Part shown: in pieces, positions 34,532-43,404 of the stretch
Position numbering within the stretch: position 1 is the first letter of the stretch
Layout: every line of letters begins with the position of its first letter
Source: Leifsonia virtsii
GTDB taxonomy: Bacteria; Actinomycetota; Actinomycetes; Actinomycetales; Microbacteriaceae
Direction of reading: 5' to 3'
DNA length: 64,000 bases
Assembly (NCBI RefSeq): GCF_030433675.1
Contig: NZ_JAROCB010000001.1
Coordinates: 865,333 to 929,332 of the forward strand
The notes under the pieces: model-generated
Seen by the model: the letters and a program-made list of their open reading frames with translations, nothing else
The model's database searches: none
What the model was told of the DNA's origin: nothing
Translations under genes and position numbers: made by a program

Positions 34532-35839
34532 ATGTCGTCGACCGGTCAGCAGGAGATGCCCGCGCCCACCGCGCGCAGCCTCGCGCTGCTGAGCATTCCG
34601 GCCGTCGTCATCGGCGTGGTCAGCGCGCTGACCCTGTGGGCGGTGGACGAGCTGGCCGGCCTGGTCGAGGACGGCGTGTGGACGGCGCTCCCCCATGCCC
34701 TCGGCGTCGACCCGTCCTCTGGGTGGTGGATCTTCCTCGTGCTGACGGTCACCGGGTTCGCGGTCGGGCTCACGGTGTGGCTGGTGCCCGGTCATGCCGG
34801 ACCGGACTCGGCCACCACGGAGCTCGTCGCTCCCCCGCTGCGCATCGGCGTGGTGCCCTCGCTCGCCCTGGCCGCGATCCTGGGGCTCGCCGGCGGCGTG
34901 AGCCTGGGGCCGGAGAACCCGATCATCGCGATCAACATCAGCATCCTGGTCACCCTGGTCGGGAGGCTGTGGAAGGCGGTGCCTGCGCAGATCGTCATGC
35001 TCATGGCCGCGTCCGGAACGATCGGCGCCCTCTTCGGCACCCCGGTCGCCGCGGCGCTGGTGTTCACCGGGATCGTCGCGTCGGTGCGCGGCGGCGGCGC
35101 GCTCTGGGACAAGCTGTTCCTGCCGCTGGTGTCGGCGGCGGCCGGTTCGCTCACGATGACGCTGCTCGCGCATCCCCACTTCGCGATCCCGATGCCCGCG
35201 TACACGACGATCACGGGCTGGGACCTGCTGGCGGCGCTCATCATCGGGTCCGTGTCGACCGCGGTCGGCATCGCGGCGGCGGCCCTGTTCCCCGTGGTGC
35301 ACCGGGTGTTCCACGCGCTGCGGCATCCACTGCTGATCACGCTCGCCGGCGGTGTCGTACTCGGCCTCGTGGGGGCGCTCGGCGGCCCGATCACGCTGTT
35401 CAAGGGGCTGCAGCAGATGGGCGAGCTCGTGCAGAACCGCGCCGACTACTCTCCTGGCCAGCTGGCGCTGATCACCGTGGTGAAGTTCGTCGCGCTGCTC
35501 GTCGCTGCGAGCGCGGGCTTCCGAGGCGGGCGCGTGTTCCCGTCGGTCTTCATCGGCGCGGCGATCGGCACACTCGCAGCGGCGCTCGTGCCCGGCATTC
35601 CCGTTCAGGTCGCGGTGGCGTCCGCCGTCCTCGGAATCACACTCGCGGTCACGAAGGACGGCTGGATCGCGATCTTCGTCGGGGTCGCGGTCACCTCGAA
35701 CCTCTTGGTGCTGCCCATCCTGTGCCTCGCCGTGCTTCCGGCGTGGCTGATGGTGACCCGGGCGCCGGAGATGCTGATCACCCCGGCGCCGGCGGTTACG
35801 CCGACTTCTCCTCGCGCCGCGGGCGGTGCGGGACTATAG
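34532..35839 (+). CDS. CLC-family ion channel/transporter (YfeO-like)
   Basis: This is a 435-residue membrane protein with about 10 hydrophobic segments. CLC signatures are present: [15 protein letters not shown] corresponds to the selectivity-filter GxxGP region and [19 protein letters not shown] to the GxFxP region. The Glu in GPEN takes the place of the gating glutamate. The pattern fits the YfeO-like branch rather than ClcA. Substrates in the family are chloride, fluoride or other anions; which applies here is not known. Its 3' end overlaps the convergent clpX gene by 44 bases. Confidence 0.88.
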   Translation: MSSTGQQEMPAPTARSLALLSIPAVVIGVVSALTLWAVDELAGLVEDGVWTALPHALGVDPSSGWWIFLVLTVTGFAVGLTVWLVPGHAGPDSATTELVAPPLRIGVVPSLALAAILGLAGGVSLGPENPIIAINISILVTLVGRLWKAVPAQIVMLMAASGTIGALFGTPVAAALVFTGIVASVRGGGALWDKLFLPLVSAAAGSLTMTLLAHPHFAIPMPAYTTITGWDLLAALIIGSVSTAVGIAAAALFPVVHRVFHALRHPLLITLAGGVVLGLVGALGGPITLFKGLQQMGELVQNRADYSPGQLALITVVKFVALLVAASAGFRGGRVFPSVFIGAAIGTLAAALVPGIPVQVAVASAVLGITLAVTKDGWIAIFVGVAVTSNLLVLPILCLAVLPAWLMVTRAPEMLITPAPAVTPTSPRAAGGAGL

Positions 35840-37070
35840 TCGGCGCCGCGTTCTCGAGCACGGCCTCCTTGGTGACCACAACGCGAGCAACCTCGGAGCT
35901 GGACGGCACCTCGAACATGATCGGGCCGAGCACCTCCTCCATGATCGCGCGCAGACCACGGGCGCCGGTCTTGCGCAGCACCGCGAGGTCGGCGATCGCC
36001 TCGAGGGCGGCGTGGTCGAACTCCAGCTGCACGCCATCGAGCTCGAACATGCGCTGATACTGACGAACGAGCGCGTTCTTCGGCTCGGTCAGGATCTGCA
36101 TCAGAGCGTCCTGGTCGAGCGGCGTGACCGTGGTGACGACGGGAAGACGGCCGATGAACTCGGGGATGAGACCGAACTTGTGCAGGTCTTCCGGCAGCAC
36201 CTCGCTGAAGAGGTTGATGTCGTCGCCCTTGGAGTGCAGCGGAGCGCCGAAGCCGATGCCCTTCTTGCCCGCGCGGGAGGAGATGATCTCCTCCAGCCCC
36301 GCGAAGGCGCCGGCGACGATGAACAGCACGTTCGTCGTGTCGATCTGGATGAACTCCTGGTGCGGGTGCTTGCGTCCGCCCTGCGGCGGGACGGAGGCGA
36401 CCGTGCCCTCCAGGATCTTCAGCAGCGCCTGCTGCACACCCTCGCCCGACACGTCGCGTGTGATCGACGGGTTCTCGGCCTTGCGGGCGATCTTGTCGAC
36501 CTCGTCGATGTAGATGATGCCCGTCTCGGCCCGCTTGACGTCGTAGTCGGCGGCCTGGATGAGCTTCAGCAGGATGTTCTCGACGTCTTCGCCGACGTAG
36601 CCGGCCTCGGTCAGCGCGGTCGCGTCGGCGACGGCGAACGGCACGTTGAGGCGGCGGGCCAGGGTCTGCGCGAGGTAGGTCTTGCCGCAGCCGGTCGGGC
36701 CGATGAGCAGGATGTTCGACTTGGCGATCTCGACGTCGTCGATCGTGTCGGCCGAGGTGATGGACTGCTTGGCGCGGACCCGCTTGTAGTGGTTGTACAC
36801 CGCGACGGCCAGGGAGCGCTTCGCCTGCTCCTGCCCGATCACGTACTCCTCCAGGAACCCGAAGATCTCCTTGGGCTTCGGCAGGTCGAACTCGCTCGAC
36901 GCCTCCTCGCCCGCCTCGGCGAGTCGTTCCTCGATGATCTCGTTGCAGAGCTCGACGCACTCGTCGCAGATGTACACGCCAGGACCGGCGATGAGCTGCT
37001 GGACCTGCTTCTGGCTCTTGCCACAGAAGGAACACTTGAGCAGATCGGCGCTTTCCCCGATGCGTGCCAT
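35796..37070 (-). CDS. clpX: ATP-dependent Clp protease ATP-binding subunit ClpX
   Basis: This is a 424-residue AAA+ unfoldase that feeds proteins to ClpP. The N-terminal zinc-binding domain has CSFCGKSQ and CDECVELC; the AAA+ core has Walker [19 protein letters not shown], Walker [14 protein letters not shown], and the pore and sensor segments KGIGFGAPL and [11 protein letters not shown], with the IGF loop needed for ClpP docking. The ATG at 37070 follows a strong ribosome-binding site (GGGGAGAGGG). Upstream lie a TAGGCT box and an inverted repeat. An AAA ATPase gene separates it from clpP2. Confidence 0.97.
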   Translation of the reverse strand: MARIGESADLLKCSFCGKSQKQVQQLIAGPGVYICDECVELCNEIIEERLAEAGEEASSEFDLPKPKEIFGFLEEYVIGQEQAKRSLAVAVYNHYKRVRAKQSITSADTIDDVEIAKSNILLIGPTGCGKTYLAQTLARRLNVPFAVADATALTEAGYVGEDVENILLKLIQAADYDVKRAETGIIYIDEVDKIARKAENPSITRDVSGEGVQQALLKILEGTVASVPPQGGRKHPHQEFIQIDTTNVLFIVAGAFAGLEEIISSRAGKKGIGFGAPLHSKGDDINLFSEVLPEDLHKFGLIPEFIGRLPVVTTVTPLDQDALMQILTEPKNALVRQYQRMFELDGVQLEFDHAALEAIADLAVLRKTGARGLRAIMEEVLGPIMFEVPSSSEVARVVVTKEAVLENAAPTIVPHRPRREEKSA

Positions 37071-37105
37071 CCCTCTCCCCTCCTTCTTCGGGTGTCTTCC
37101 GTCGA

Positions 37106-37142
37106 GCCTAACCCGTGAGACCGACATTGGCGCGCATGTCGG
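37106..37142 (-). promoter_or_regulatory. clpX promoter region with inverted repeat
   Basis: On the minus strand a TAGGCT -10 box (37106-37111) lies 35 bases before the clpX start. Just upstream, CCGACAT (37121-37127) and ATGTCGG (37136-37142) form a 7-8-7 inverted repeat, a possible regulator site or terminator of the upstream ATPase gene. Confidence 0.45.
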
Positions 37143-37169
37143 CCGTTTTGCTTCACACGGCGGTTCTGC

Positions 37170-37916
37170 TCACAGCAGATGACGGAAGTAGCGCTCCGGA
37201 GCGTCGAGGAACGAACGCCAGTGCCGGACGATCTCCAGCTCCTCCCACGTCGTCTCGCGGATGCCCCACTCCCCCAGTTCGAGCAGGTGCGCGCCGGGAA
37301 GGGCTGCCAGGATCGGCGAGTGCGTCGCGCACAGCACCTGCGTGCCCCGCTTGGTCATCACGTCCAGGTTCGCCAGCCACGTCAGCGTGGACTGGAACGA
37401 CAGCGCGGCCTCCGGCTCGTCGAGGCAGACGAGGCCTGCGACGAACTGCGGGTGGTTGAGCTTGTCCGCCAGCAGGGCGTTGAACGACTCGCCATGGCTC
37501 ATCTCGTGCAGCAGCGGGTCGCCCGGCCCCCTGACCGACTCCGCGTAGCTGTAGTAGCCGTGCATGGTCTCCGCGCGCAGGAAGAAGCCCCAGCGCGGGG
37601 CCCACGGCGCCCGCTCCAGCAGCAGCCAGTCGGCGAGCGGCGACTCGGTGGGGCGCGTCACATGCCTGCCCTGGTTGCTCCCGCCCTCCGGCGGCAGCCC
37701 GTAGGCGGTCGCGACCGCCTCCACGATCGTCGACTTGCCCGCGCCGTTCTCGCCGACCAGCATCGTCACGCCGGCCGGCAGATCGAGCCCCTCCCGCAGC
37801 AGCTGGCGCACGGCGGGGATGTCGGCCGGCCAGCGGTCCGGGTCGTACCCGGCGCTCGGCGACCTCCGGATACGACGAACGGGACGGTCGTCGAAGCGAC
37901 CGTCCCGTTCCGTCAT
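37170..37916 (-). CDS. AAA family ATPase (SMC/ABC-like head, 248 residues)
   Basis: This is a single-domain ATPase with an ABC-type head. Walker A is MLVGENGAGKSTIVEAVATA near residues 52-71, a signature-like MSHGESFNALL follows near 150, and Walker B is LVCLDEPEAALSF; ATHSPILAALPGA holds the switch histidine. There is no coiled coil, transmembrane or nuclease domain. This form matches stand-alone AAA_21-type ATPases whose role is poorly known. It sits between clpP2 and clpX, an unusual insertion in a cluster that is normally uninterrupted, and has no overlap with either. Confidence 0.85.
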   Translation of the reverse strand: MTERDGRFDDRPVRRIRRSPSAGYDPDRWPADIPAVRQLLREGLDLPAGVTMLVGENGAGKSTIVEAVATAYGLPPEGGSNQGRHVTRPTESPLADWLLLERAPWAPRWGFFLRAETMHGYYSYAESVRGPGDPLLHEMSHGESFNALLADKLNHPQFVAGLVCLDEPEAALSFQSTLTWLANLDVMTKRGTQVLCATHSPILAALPGAHLLELGEWGIRETTWEELEIVRHWRSFLDAPERYFRHLL

Positions 37917-37929
37917 GGAGCGAAGGCTA

Positions 37930-38616
37930 CTACTTCACCAGCGCCGGGAGCGTCTTGCGGCTCGTCAGCACCTGGTCGATGAGGCCGTACTCGAGGGCCT
38001 CCTGGGCGCCGAGGATCTTGTCGCGGTCGATGTCCTTGTTGACCTGCTCCACCGTGCGGTTGGAGTGCTTCGCGAGCGTCTCCTCCAGCCAGGTGCGCAT
38101 GCGCATGATCTCGTTCGCCTGGATCTCGATGTCGGACGCCTGCCCCTGACCGGCCTCGCCGACGGCGGGCTGGTGGATGAGGATGCGGGCGTTCGGCAGC
38201 GCGAGGCGCTTGCCCGGGGTTCCTGCGGCGGTGAGCACGGCGGCGGCCGACGCGGCCTGGCCGAGCACGACCGTCTGGATCTGCGGGCGGATGTACTGCA
38301 TCGTGTCGTAGATCGCCGTCATCGCGGTGAACGAGCCACCGGGCGAGTTGATGTACATGACGATGTCGCGGTCCGGGTCCTGGCTCTCGAGCACGAGGAG
38401 CTGGGCCATGATGTCGTCGGCCGACGCGTCGTCCACCTGCACGCCGAGGAAGATGATGCGGTCCTCGAAGAGCTTCGCGTACGGGTCCTGGCGCTTGTAG
38501 CCGTAGGCCGTGCGCTCCTCGAAGCTGGGCAGGATGTAGCGGGAGCCGGGCGCCTGGATGCCACCGAAGGCCTGACCGCCGATTCCGGCGGAACCGCCGA
38601 GCATGGGGGTGTTCAT
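37930..38616 (-). CDS. clpP2: ATP-dependent Clp protease proteolytic subunit ClpP2
   Basis: This is a 228-residue serine protease subunit. The catalytic serine lies in GQAASAAAVLTAAG, the histidine in ILIHQP, and the aspartate in [17 protein letters not shown]. The N-terminus is extended (MNTPMLGGSAGIGGQAFGG), as is usual for actinobacterial ClpP2, and is probably removed by processing. In mycobacteria ClpP1 and ClpP2 form mixed rings; the adjacent clpP1 suggests the same here. It ends 13 bases before the start of the downstream AAA ATPase gene. Confidence 0.96.
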   Translation of the reverse strand: MNTPMLGGSAGIGGQAFGGIQAPGSRYILPSFEERTAYGYKRQDPYAKLFEDRIIFLGVQVDDASADDIMAQLLVLESQDPDRDIVMYINSPGGSFTAMTAIYDTMQYIRPQIQTVVLGQAASAAAVLTAAGTPGKRLALPNARILIHQPAVGEAGQGQASDIEIQANEIMRMRTWLEETLAKHSNRTVEQVNKDIDRDKILGAQEALEYGLIDQVLTSRKTLPALVK

Positions 38617-38643
38617 ACTGTTTTCCTTATCCTTCAGGCGTCG

Positions 38644-39237
38644 TCAGTTCTTGTCCGGCTCGGTGCCGCCGCCGCCGGCGACGTCGAGGGCCGACTCGCG
38701 GATGTGGTCGACGAAGCCGTACTCGAGGGCCTCCTGGGCGGAGAACCAGCGATCGCGGTCGCCGTCGGCGTTGACCTGCTCGACCGACTTGCCGGTCGCG
38801 TCGGCGGTGATCTGCGCCAGACGGTTCTTCATGTCGATGATGAGCTGCGCTTGCGTCTGGATGTCGCTCGCCGTTCCACCGAATCCGCCGTGCGGCTGGT
38901 GCAGCAGCACGCGCGCGTTCGGCGTGATGTAGCGCTTGCCCTTGGTGCCCGCGGTGAGCAGCAGCTGCCCCATCGAGGCGGCCATGCCGATGCCGACGGT
39001 GACGATGTCGTTCGGGACGAACTGCATCGTGTCGTAGATCGCCATGCCGGCCGTGATCGAGCCGCCCGGGGAGTTGATGTAGAGGTAGATGTCCCGCTTC
39101 GGGTCCTCCGCAGCGAGGAGCAGCAGCTTCGCGGCGATCTCGTTCGCGTTCTCGTCCCGCACCTCGGAGCCGAGCCAGATGATCCGGTCCTTCAGCAGTC
39201 GGTCGAATACGTTGGGCTGGATACCCATGTCGGCCAT
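38644..39237 (-). CDS. clpP1: ATP-dependent Clp protease proteolytic subunit ClpP1
   Basis: This is a 197-residue ClpP with all catalytic residues: serine in [11 protein letters not shown], histidine in VLLHQPHGG, and aspartate in [16 protein letters not shown]. The start ATG 39237 (MADMGIQPN) is chosen because GGAG lies six bases upstream; a frame ten codons longer has no ribosome-binding site. It pairs with clpP2, 27 bases downstream, to form the mixed protease. A TAGATT box near 39270 on the minus strand may be its -10. Confidence 0.96.
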   Translation of the reverse strand: MADMGIQPNVFDRLLKDRIIWLGSEVRDENANEIAAKLLLLAAEDPKRDIYLYINSPGGSITAGMAIYDTMQFVPNDIVTVGIGMAASMGQLLLTAGTKGKRYITPNARVLLHQPHGGFGGTASDIQTQAQLIIDMKNRLAQITADATGKSVEQVNADGDRDRWFSAQEALEYGFVDHIRESALDVAGGGGTEPDKN

Positions 39238-39328
39238 GTTCGCTCCATTTCCTTTGTCGCTTGGCATCGAATCTATCGGAGCGTGAGGCGCATTTCGGTG
39301 CTGTTCGCCCTGGGCAGAGAAGGGGCCG

Positions 39329-39817
39329 TCAGTCGTCGTCGAGCGCGGCGGCGTACGCCGTCACGGCGCGGCCGTAACGGGGCAGGTGCGGGGCGAGGGC
39401 GCCGAGCGCCTCGCGCAGCGCGTCGGCCCGCATCCCGTCGTCGAAGAGCGCGAGCGCGGCGAACGCACGGGCGGCGTCGGCGAGGGGATGCTCGGGCTCG
39501 GCGAGCAGGAAGTCGCGCAGCAGCGCGAGCGCCTCGGCCGGCCGGTCGAGGTTGCGCAGGGTGCTCGCGAGCTGCACGATCGCCTGCCCGCGGTACGGCT
39601 CGTCCAGGCCGTGGGCGAGCGCTGCGCGGTAGAACGGCTCGGCGTCGGCCTCGCGGCCGGCGAAGTCGCGGGCGCTCGCGGCCTCGAAGAGCGCCTCGGG
39701 GTCGTCCGCGGGACGTTCTGCCACGAGCGCGTCGATCGCGGCGAGCGTCGCATCCTCGGTGCCGTCGGCGGCGTCCGTCCACACGGCGTCCACCCGTTCC
39801 CGCCAGTCGTCGCTCAT
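39329..39817 (-). CDS. Tetratricopeptide-repeat (TPR) protein
   Basis: The product is 162 residues, alpha-helical, with TPR-like repeats ([60 protein letters not shown]). The sequence resembles the 'tetratricopeptide repeat protein' found near tig in related actinobacteria, where it may be a scaffold or co-chaperone. The start ATG 39817 has GGAGGAGCG upstream. It lies between tig and clpP1, separated from tig by an inverted repeat, so it may have its own promoter. No catalytic motif is seen. Confidence 0.75.
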   Translation of the reverse strand: MSDDWRERVDAVWTDAADGTEDATLAAIDALVAERPADDPEALFEAASARDFAGREADAEPFYRAALAHGLDEPYRGQAIVQLASTLRNLDRPAEALALLRDFLLAEPEHPLADAARAFAALALFDDGMRADALREALGALAPHLPRYGRAVTAYAAALDDD

Positions 39818-39871
39818 CCGCGCTCCTCCGCTCCCGCTGTGCTGCCTATCGTGCCAGACGGCCCTTCGGGC

Positions 39872-39934
39872 CATCCATGGGACGCAACACGCCGTTATCG
39901 CCGCGGCATTACGGCGTGTCACGTCCCATGGATG
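39872..39934. repeat. 24-bp inverted repeat, CRACACGCCG family (second copy)
   Basis: Arms 39872-39895 and 39911-39934 match at 22 of 24 positions. The left arm contains CAACACGCCGTTATCGC, which is also present (reverse strand) in the element at 14133. It lies after the tig stop on the minus strand and so may end the tig transcript. Confidence 0.85.
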
Positions 39935-39992
39935 CGCGAAAGCCGGGCAGCGCGTGGTGCGCGGCCCGGCTGTCGCGACGGGGAAGGGCGAC

Positions 39993-41399
39993 TTACTTGT
40001 CGTCGGCCTTCTTCTTGGTGGAGCGCTTCTTCGGCTTCTCCTCGGCGGCGGGGGCCTCCTCGGCGGCTTCGCCGCCATCGGACGGGGTCTCGGCGGCTTC
40101 GCCGCCGTCGGCGTCCTCGGAGTCGGGGAGGGCGGTGAACTCGGCCAGGTCGACCGGCTTGCCGTCGGTGTCGACGACCTTCACCTTGCCGAGGATGATC
40201 GCGAGCGCCTTGTTGCGGGCGACCTCGCCGACCATCGACGGGATCTGGCCGTTCTCGCTGAGGATCTTCACGAACTCGTTCGGGTCCATGCCGTACTGGC
40301 CGGCGCCCTGGATGAGGTACTGGGTGAGCTCGTCCTGGCTGACCTTGATGTCCTCGTTCTGCGCGACCTCGTCGAGGAGGATCTGCGTCTTGAACGTCTT
40401 CTCGCTGGACTCCTTGACCTCGGCGCGGTGCACGTCGTCCTCGAGGCGGTTCTCCTGCTCCAGGTGGCGGTGGACCTCGTCCTCCACCAGCTGCTCCGGA
40501 ACCGGGATCTCGACCAGCTCGAGGAGCTTGTCGACCAGCTGGTCGCGCGCGGCCGTGCCCTGGCCGAACACCTTGGCGCGCTCGACCTGCGTGCGCAGGC
40601 TCTGGCGCAGCTCGCCGATGGTGTCGAACTCGCTGGCGATCTGGGCGAAGTCGTCGTCGGCCTCCGGGAGCTCGCGCTCCTTGACGGCGTTCAGCGTGAC
40701 GGTGATCTGCGCGTTCTCGCCCTCGTGGTCGCCACCCATGAGCGGGGCCTCGAAGGTGGTGGTCTCGCCGGCAGTGAGGGTGTCGAGCGCCTCGTCGATG
40801 CCGTCGATGAGCTCGCCGGAGCCGATCTCGTACGAGATGTTGGCGGCGGTGTCGACCTCCTCGCCACCGATCTCGGCGGTCAGGTCGATCTGGGCGAAGT
40901 CGCCGGTCTTGGCCGGGCGGTCCACGGTGACGAGGGTGCCGAAGCGGCTGCGGAGGCGGTCCAGCTCCTCCTCGACGTCATCCACCGACACCTCGGCCTT
41001 GTCGACCGTGATGGTGATGTCGTCGAAGTTCGGCAGGGTCACCTCGGGGCGCACATCCACCTCGATGGTGAGCAGCAGGTCGCCCGAGAAGTCCTTCTCG
41101 TTCGGCCACTCGGTGATGTCCGCCTCCGGGCGGCCGAGCGGACGGACGTCGTTCTCCTCGATGGCACGGCGGTAGAACCCGTCGAGACCCTCGTTGACCG
41201 CGTGCTCCAGGACGGCGGCCTTGCCGACCCGCTGGTCGATGATGGGCGGCGGCACCTTGCCCTTGCGGAAACCGGGGATGGTCACCTGCTCGGCGATGTG
41301 CTCGTACGCGTGGGTGATGGACGGCTTCAGCTCCTCCGGCGTCACCGAGATGGTGAGCTTGGTGCGGGTGGGGCTGAGCTTCTCGACCGTGGTCTTCAC
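39993..41399 (-). CDS. tig: Trigger factor (ribosome-associated chaperone, peptidyl-prolyl isomerase)
   Basis: This is a 468-residue chaperone. The N-terminal ribosome-binding domain has the signature [11 protein letters not shown] near residues 43-53; the central FKBP-like PPIase domain (about 150-240) carries [20 protein letters not shown], and the helical C-terminal chaperone arms follow. The last 40 residues are acidic/basic low complexity ending in [12 protein letters not shown]. It starts with GTG. tig-clpP-clpX order links folding of new chains with degradation. Confidence 0.96.
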   Translation of the reverse strand: MKTTVEKLSPTRTKLTISVTPEELKPSITHAYEHIAEQVTIPGFRKGKVPPPIIDQRVGKAAVLEHAVNEGLDGFYRRAIEENDVRPLGRPEADITEWPNEKDFSGDLLLTIEVDVRPEVTLPNFDDITITVDKAEVSVDDVEEELDRLRSRFGTLVTVDRPAKTGDFAQIDLTAEIGGEEVDTAANISYEIGSGELIDGIDEALDTLTAGETTTFEAPLMGGDHEGENAQITVTLNAVKERELPEADDDFAQIASEFDTIGELRQSLRTQVERAKVFGQGTAARDQLVDKLLELVEIPVPEQLVEDEVHRHLEQENRLEDDVHRAEVKESSEKTFKTQILLDEVAQNEDIKVSQDELTQYLIQGAGQYGMDPNEFVKILSENGQIPSMVGEVARNKALAIILGKVKVVDTDGKPVDLAEFTALPDSEDADGGEAAETPSDGGEAAEEAPAAEEKPKKRSTKKKADDK

Positions 41400-41459
41400 G
41401 ATGTCTGGGTTCTCCTGAATGATCGAACGATGGTCTTCTCGGAAGGAACGAGGTCCTCG

Positions 41460-41534
41460 TCGGGGCGACAGGATTCGAACCTGCGACCTCCCGCTCCCAA
41501 AGCGGGCGCTCTAGCCAAGCTGAGCTACGCCCCG
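41460..41534 (-). tRNA. tRNA-Pro (anticodon TGG)
   Basis: The minus strand gives a cloverleaf with acceptor CGGGGCG/CGCCCCG, anticodon stem CCCGC/GCGGG around TTTGGGA (anticodon TGG, codon CCA), and T-arm GCAGGTTCGAATCCTGT. CCA is not encoded. It lies between tig and tRNA-Gly, on the opposite strand from the latter. Confidence 0.95.
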
Positions 41535-41665
41535 GCTTGCGGCGCGAAAGACCGCCACCGAGTCTACTGCACGCGGCAAGGGACGCGGCACGGTGCGACC
41601 GTGTACTACGATGGTCTCCGGCCGCCGCGCAGAGGGCGGCCGCGGCGCCGCCTCCACGGCGCTCC

Positions 41666-41736
41666 GGGGATGTAGCTCAATGGTAGAGCCTCAGTCTTCC
41701 AAACTGATTACGCGGGTTCGATTCCCGTCATCCCCT
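41666..41736 (+). tRNA. tRNA-Gly (anticodon TCC)
   Basis: A 71-nt cloverleaf: acceptor GGGGATG/CATCCCC, anticodon stem TCAGT/ACTGA around CTTCCAA (anticodon TCC, codon GGA), T-arm CGGGTTCGATTCCCG. CCA is not encoded. Its anticodon-to-T-arm sequence is repeated at 43405-43427, so it is the likely integration site of the downstream island. Confidence 0.95.
41700..41722 (+). repeat. Island direct repeat, left copy (inside tRNA-Gly)
   Basis: The 23-base sequence starting CAAACTGATTACGCG inside tRNA-Gly is repeated exactly at 43405-43427. One copy inside an intact tRNA and the other at the far end of foreign-looking DNA is the pattern of an attL/attR pair. Confidence 0.7.
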
Positions 41737-41804
41737 CCGTTACAGACACTGGGCGAGCGGCACGTCGAGCGGAGAGCTCCGGAACGCGATCCCGGTCAAA
41801 ACCC

Positions 41805-41990
41805 CGTGAGCACGAGATCCTCCGTGACTACCTCGCCAAGATCGCCACGGCCACTGGCACGAAGTCACCCGACCACCGGGTGGGCTATCTCGACGGCTAC
41901 GCCGAGCCCGGGTTCTACGAGAACGAGATCACCCAAGGAACAACTGATGCTGTTGCGGCGCGCTCACCTGCGCGACGGGGTCCCGGATGA
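41805..41990 (+). pseudogene. Unidentified 3' gene remnant in the island
   Basis: A stretch of about 50 codons in one frame, ending at TGA 41988-41990, reads like natural protein (HEILRDYLAKIATATG, GYLDGYAEPGFYENEIT) but has no start codon or ribosome-binding site and no upstream part. It lies just inside the left island repeat. I do not recognise the family. It may be the end of a gene cut by recombination or a chance frame. Confidence 0.3.
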
Positions 41991-42118
41991 CGTCGCGACG
42001 GGCACTCAGGTTCGGGCCTAAGGAAGCGCACTGGCCGCGAAGTCGAGGCGCTCAAGTGCGCGGGAATACAAACCGTCGGTCAGATGGACAGCGTCTCGCA
42101 GTCTGAAGCCCGGAAGAC
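41991..42118. other. Island spacer without clear gene
   Basis: No convincing coding region is seen between the remnant and the arsR operator. Base composition is somewhat lower in G+C than the flanking chromosome. Confidence 0.4.
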
Positions 42119-42138
42119 AGTACACCGATCGCTGTACT
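42119..42138 (+). promoter_or_regulatory. Palindromic operator of arsR (AGTACA-N8-TGTACT) with -10 box
   Basis: AGTACA (42119-42124) and TGTACT (42133-42138) form a perfect inverted repeat with an eight-base gap. TACTAT (42135-42140), overlapping the right half, is a good -10 and ends seven bases before the arsR ATG at 42148. A bound repressor would block the promoter. Confidence 0.7.
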
Positions 42139-42147
42139 ATCGCTTTT

Positions 42148-42492
42148 ATGACCATCAGCACTCCAGCCGCAACGGTGACCCATACTGCCGCGCTGGCGCG
42201 GTTCGGCCACGCCCTATCCGACGCCACTCGCGTTGGAATATTGCTGACCCTGCGCGAGGCACCCGCGTTCCCGACCGATCTCGCTGATTCGCTCGGGGTG
42301 TCCCGTCAGGTGATGTCGAACCAGCTCGCCTGCCTCCGAGGGTGCGGCCTGGTCGAAGCCATCCCCGAGGGGCGGCGTATGTGGTACCGGCTGGCCGATA
42401 GACACATCGCTCCCGCCTTGGATGAACTGCTGCGTGTGACCCTGTTTGTGGAGCCAGGCTGCTGTGCGGGAGAGGAATGCCACTGCGCATGA
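42148..42492 (+). CDS. ArsR/SmtB family metal-sensing repressor (CmtR-like)
   Basis: This is a 114-residue winged-helix repressor (ALSDATRVGILLTLREAPAF, DLADSLGVSRQVMSNQLACL, EAIPEGRRMWYRLADRHI). The C-terminal tail is rich in cysteine and histidine (EPGCCAGEECHCA), and a cysteine sits in the recognition-helix region (LACLRGCGLVEA), the pattern of CmtR-type cadmium/lead sensors. It overlaps the next gene, a cation transporter, by four bases (ATGA). It probably represses this pair through the palindrome at 42119. It lies on a small island next to tRNA-Gly, and its base composition is lower in G+C than the neighbours. Confidence 0.88.
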   Translation: MTISTPAATVTHTAALARFGHALSDATRVGILLTLREAPAFPTDLADSLGVSRQVMSNQLACLRGCGLVEAIPEGRRMWYRLADRHIAPALDELLRVTLFVEPGCCAGEECHCA

Positions 42493-43145
42493 GCACCGCC
42501 ACCATCGACCGCACCGTCGTTCTTCACCGTCGCATCCGCTGGATCGTGGCCGCGACGATTGCCTACAACCTCATCGAGGCCGTCGTTGCGATTGCGGCAG
42601 GCACCGTGGCATCGTCCGGTGCTCTCGTCGGCTTCGGGTTGGACTCGACGATTGAGGTTCTCTCCGCTGCTGCCGTCGCATGGCAGTTCACGCGTCGCGA
42701 CCCCGAGCGATGGGAGAAGCCCACATTGCGGGTGATCTCCATCGCCTTCTTCGCGCTGGCGGGGTACGTGGTCATTAGCTCATCGCTGACGGCGCTCGGT
42801 CGCGTGGACATTCACCATTCACCGGTCGGAATCGTTCTGACCGCCCTCAGCGTTATCGTCATGCCTTTCCTGTCCTTCGCGGAGCGCCGCGCTGGACGCG
42901 AGCTCGGCTCGGCGGCGGCGGTAGCTGACTCGAAGCAGACGTTGATCTGCACATACCTCTCCGCCTCTGTCCTTATCGGCCTCCTGCTCAACTCGTTGTT
43001 CGGCTTGTGGTGGGCTGACCCGCTCGCCGGTCTGGTGATCTCAGTCTTCGCTATTCGCGAGGGAATAGAGGCGTGGAAGGGTGATGCGTGCGCAACCTCC
43101 GTCGGCATGCTCCTCGACGAAGACGGCCACGAGGATGTCCCGTAG
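42489..43145 (+). CDS. Cation transporter (cation diffusion facilitator family)
   Basis: The product is 218 residues with about six hydrophobic segments. GFGLDSTIEVLSAAAVAWQF and ADSKQTLICTYLSASVL hold the conserved aspartates of the CDF metal site. It lacks the long cytoplasmic C-terminal domain of larger members, which is usual for this short ArsR-linked type. The ATG overlaps the arsR stop (ATGA), so repressor and pump are made together; efflux of a divalent metal such as cadmium, lead or zinc is inferred. An alternative ATG 12 bases upstream is possible. Confidence 0.88.
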   Translation: MSTATIDRTVVLHRRIRWIVAATIAYNLIEAVVAIAAGTVASSGALVGFGLDSTIEVLSAAAVAWQFTRRDPERWEKPTLRVISIAFFALAGYVVISSSLTALGRVDIHHSPVGIVLTALSVIVMPFLSFAERRAGRELGSAAAVADSKQTLICTYLSASVLIGLLLNSLFGLWWADPLAGLVISVFAIREGIEAWKGDACATSVGMLLDEDGHEDVP

Positions 43146-43404
43146 CCCGATAGCAACTGACAGGAGCCTGTCCACTCGCGTGCCAGGGGAAACCCCTCCT
43201 GGAAACTGATCGCGCAATACCCGTCAGACAGGCGAAAAACCCCGTGACCGCGCATCGCCGACGAGCACCGAGCCGCACCGTCGCACCGTGAGTAACGGGG
43301 CTTGAACCTGCGACCTCCCCAGGAAATCACTGGTGAGAACGGGGCATGACGGCTCAGCGCGGCCTACACCGGTTCACCTCGGATCAAGTCTCACGGGCGC
43401 CTTT
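43146..43404. other. Right end of the island: no gene, tRNA-like debris
   Basis: No coding region is supported. There is a small hairpin CCAGGGG/CCCCTCCTGG near 43183-43202 that may end the transporter transcript, and a stretch near 43294 (ACGGGGCTTGAACCTGCGACC) resembles the 3' half of the reversed tRNA-Pro at 41460. No integrase gene is present. Confidence 0.45.

Noticed and set aside
42018-42227. Minus-strand frame overlapping the arsR promoter
   Set aside because: It covers the arsR operator and start and has no ribosome-binding site; the sense-strand arsR has clear family motifs.
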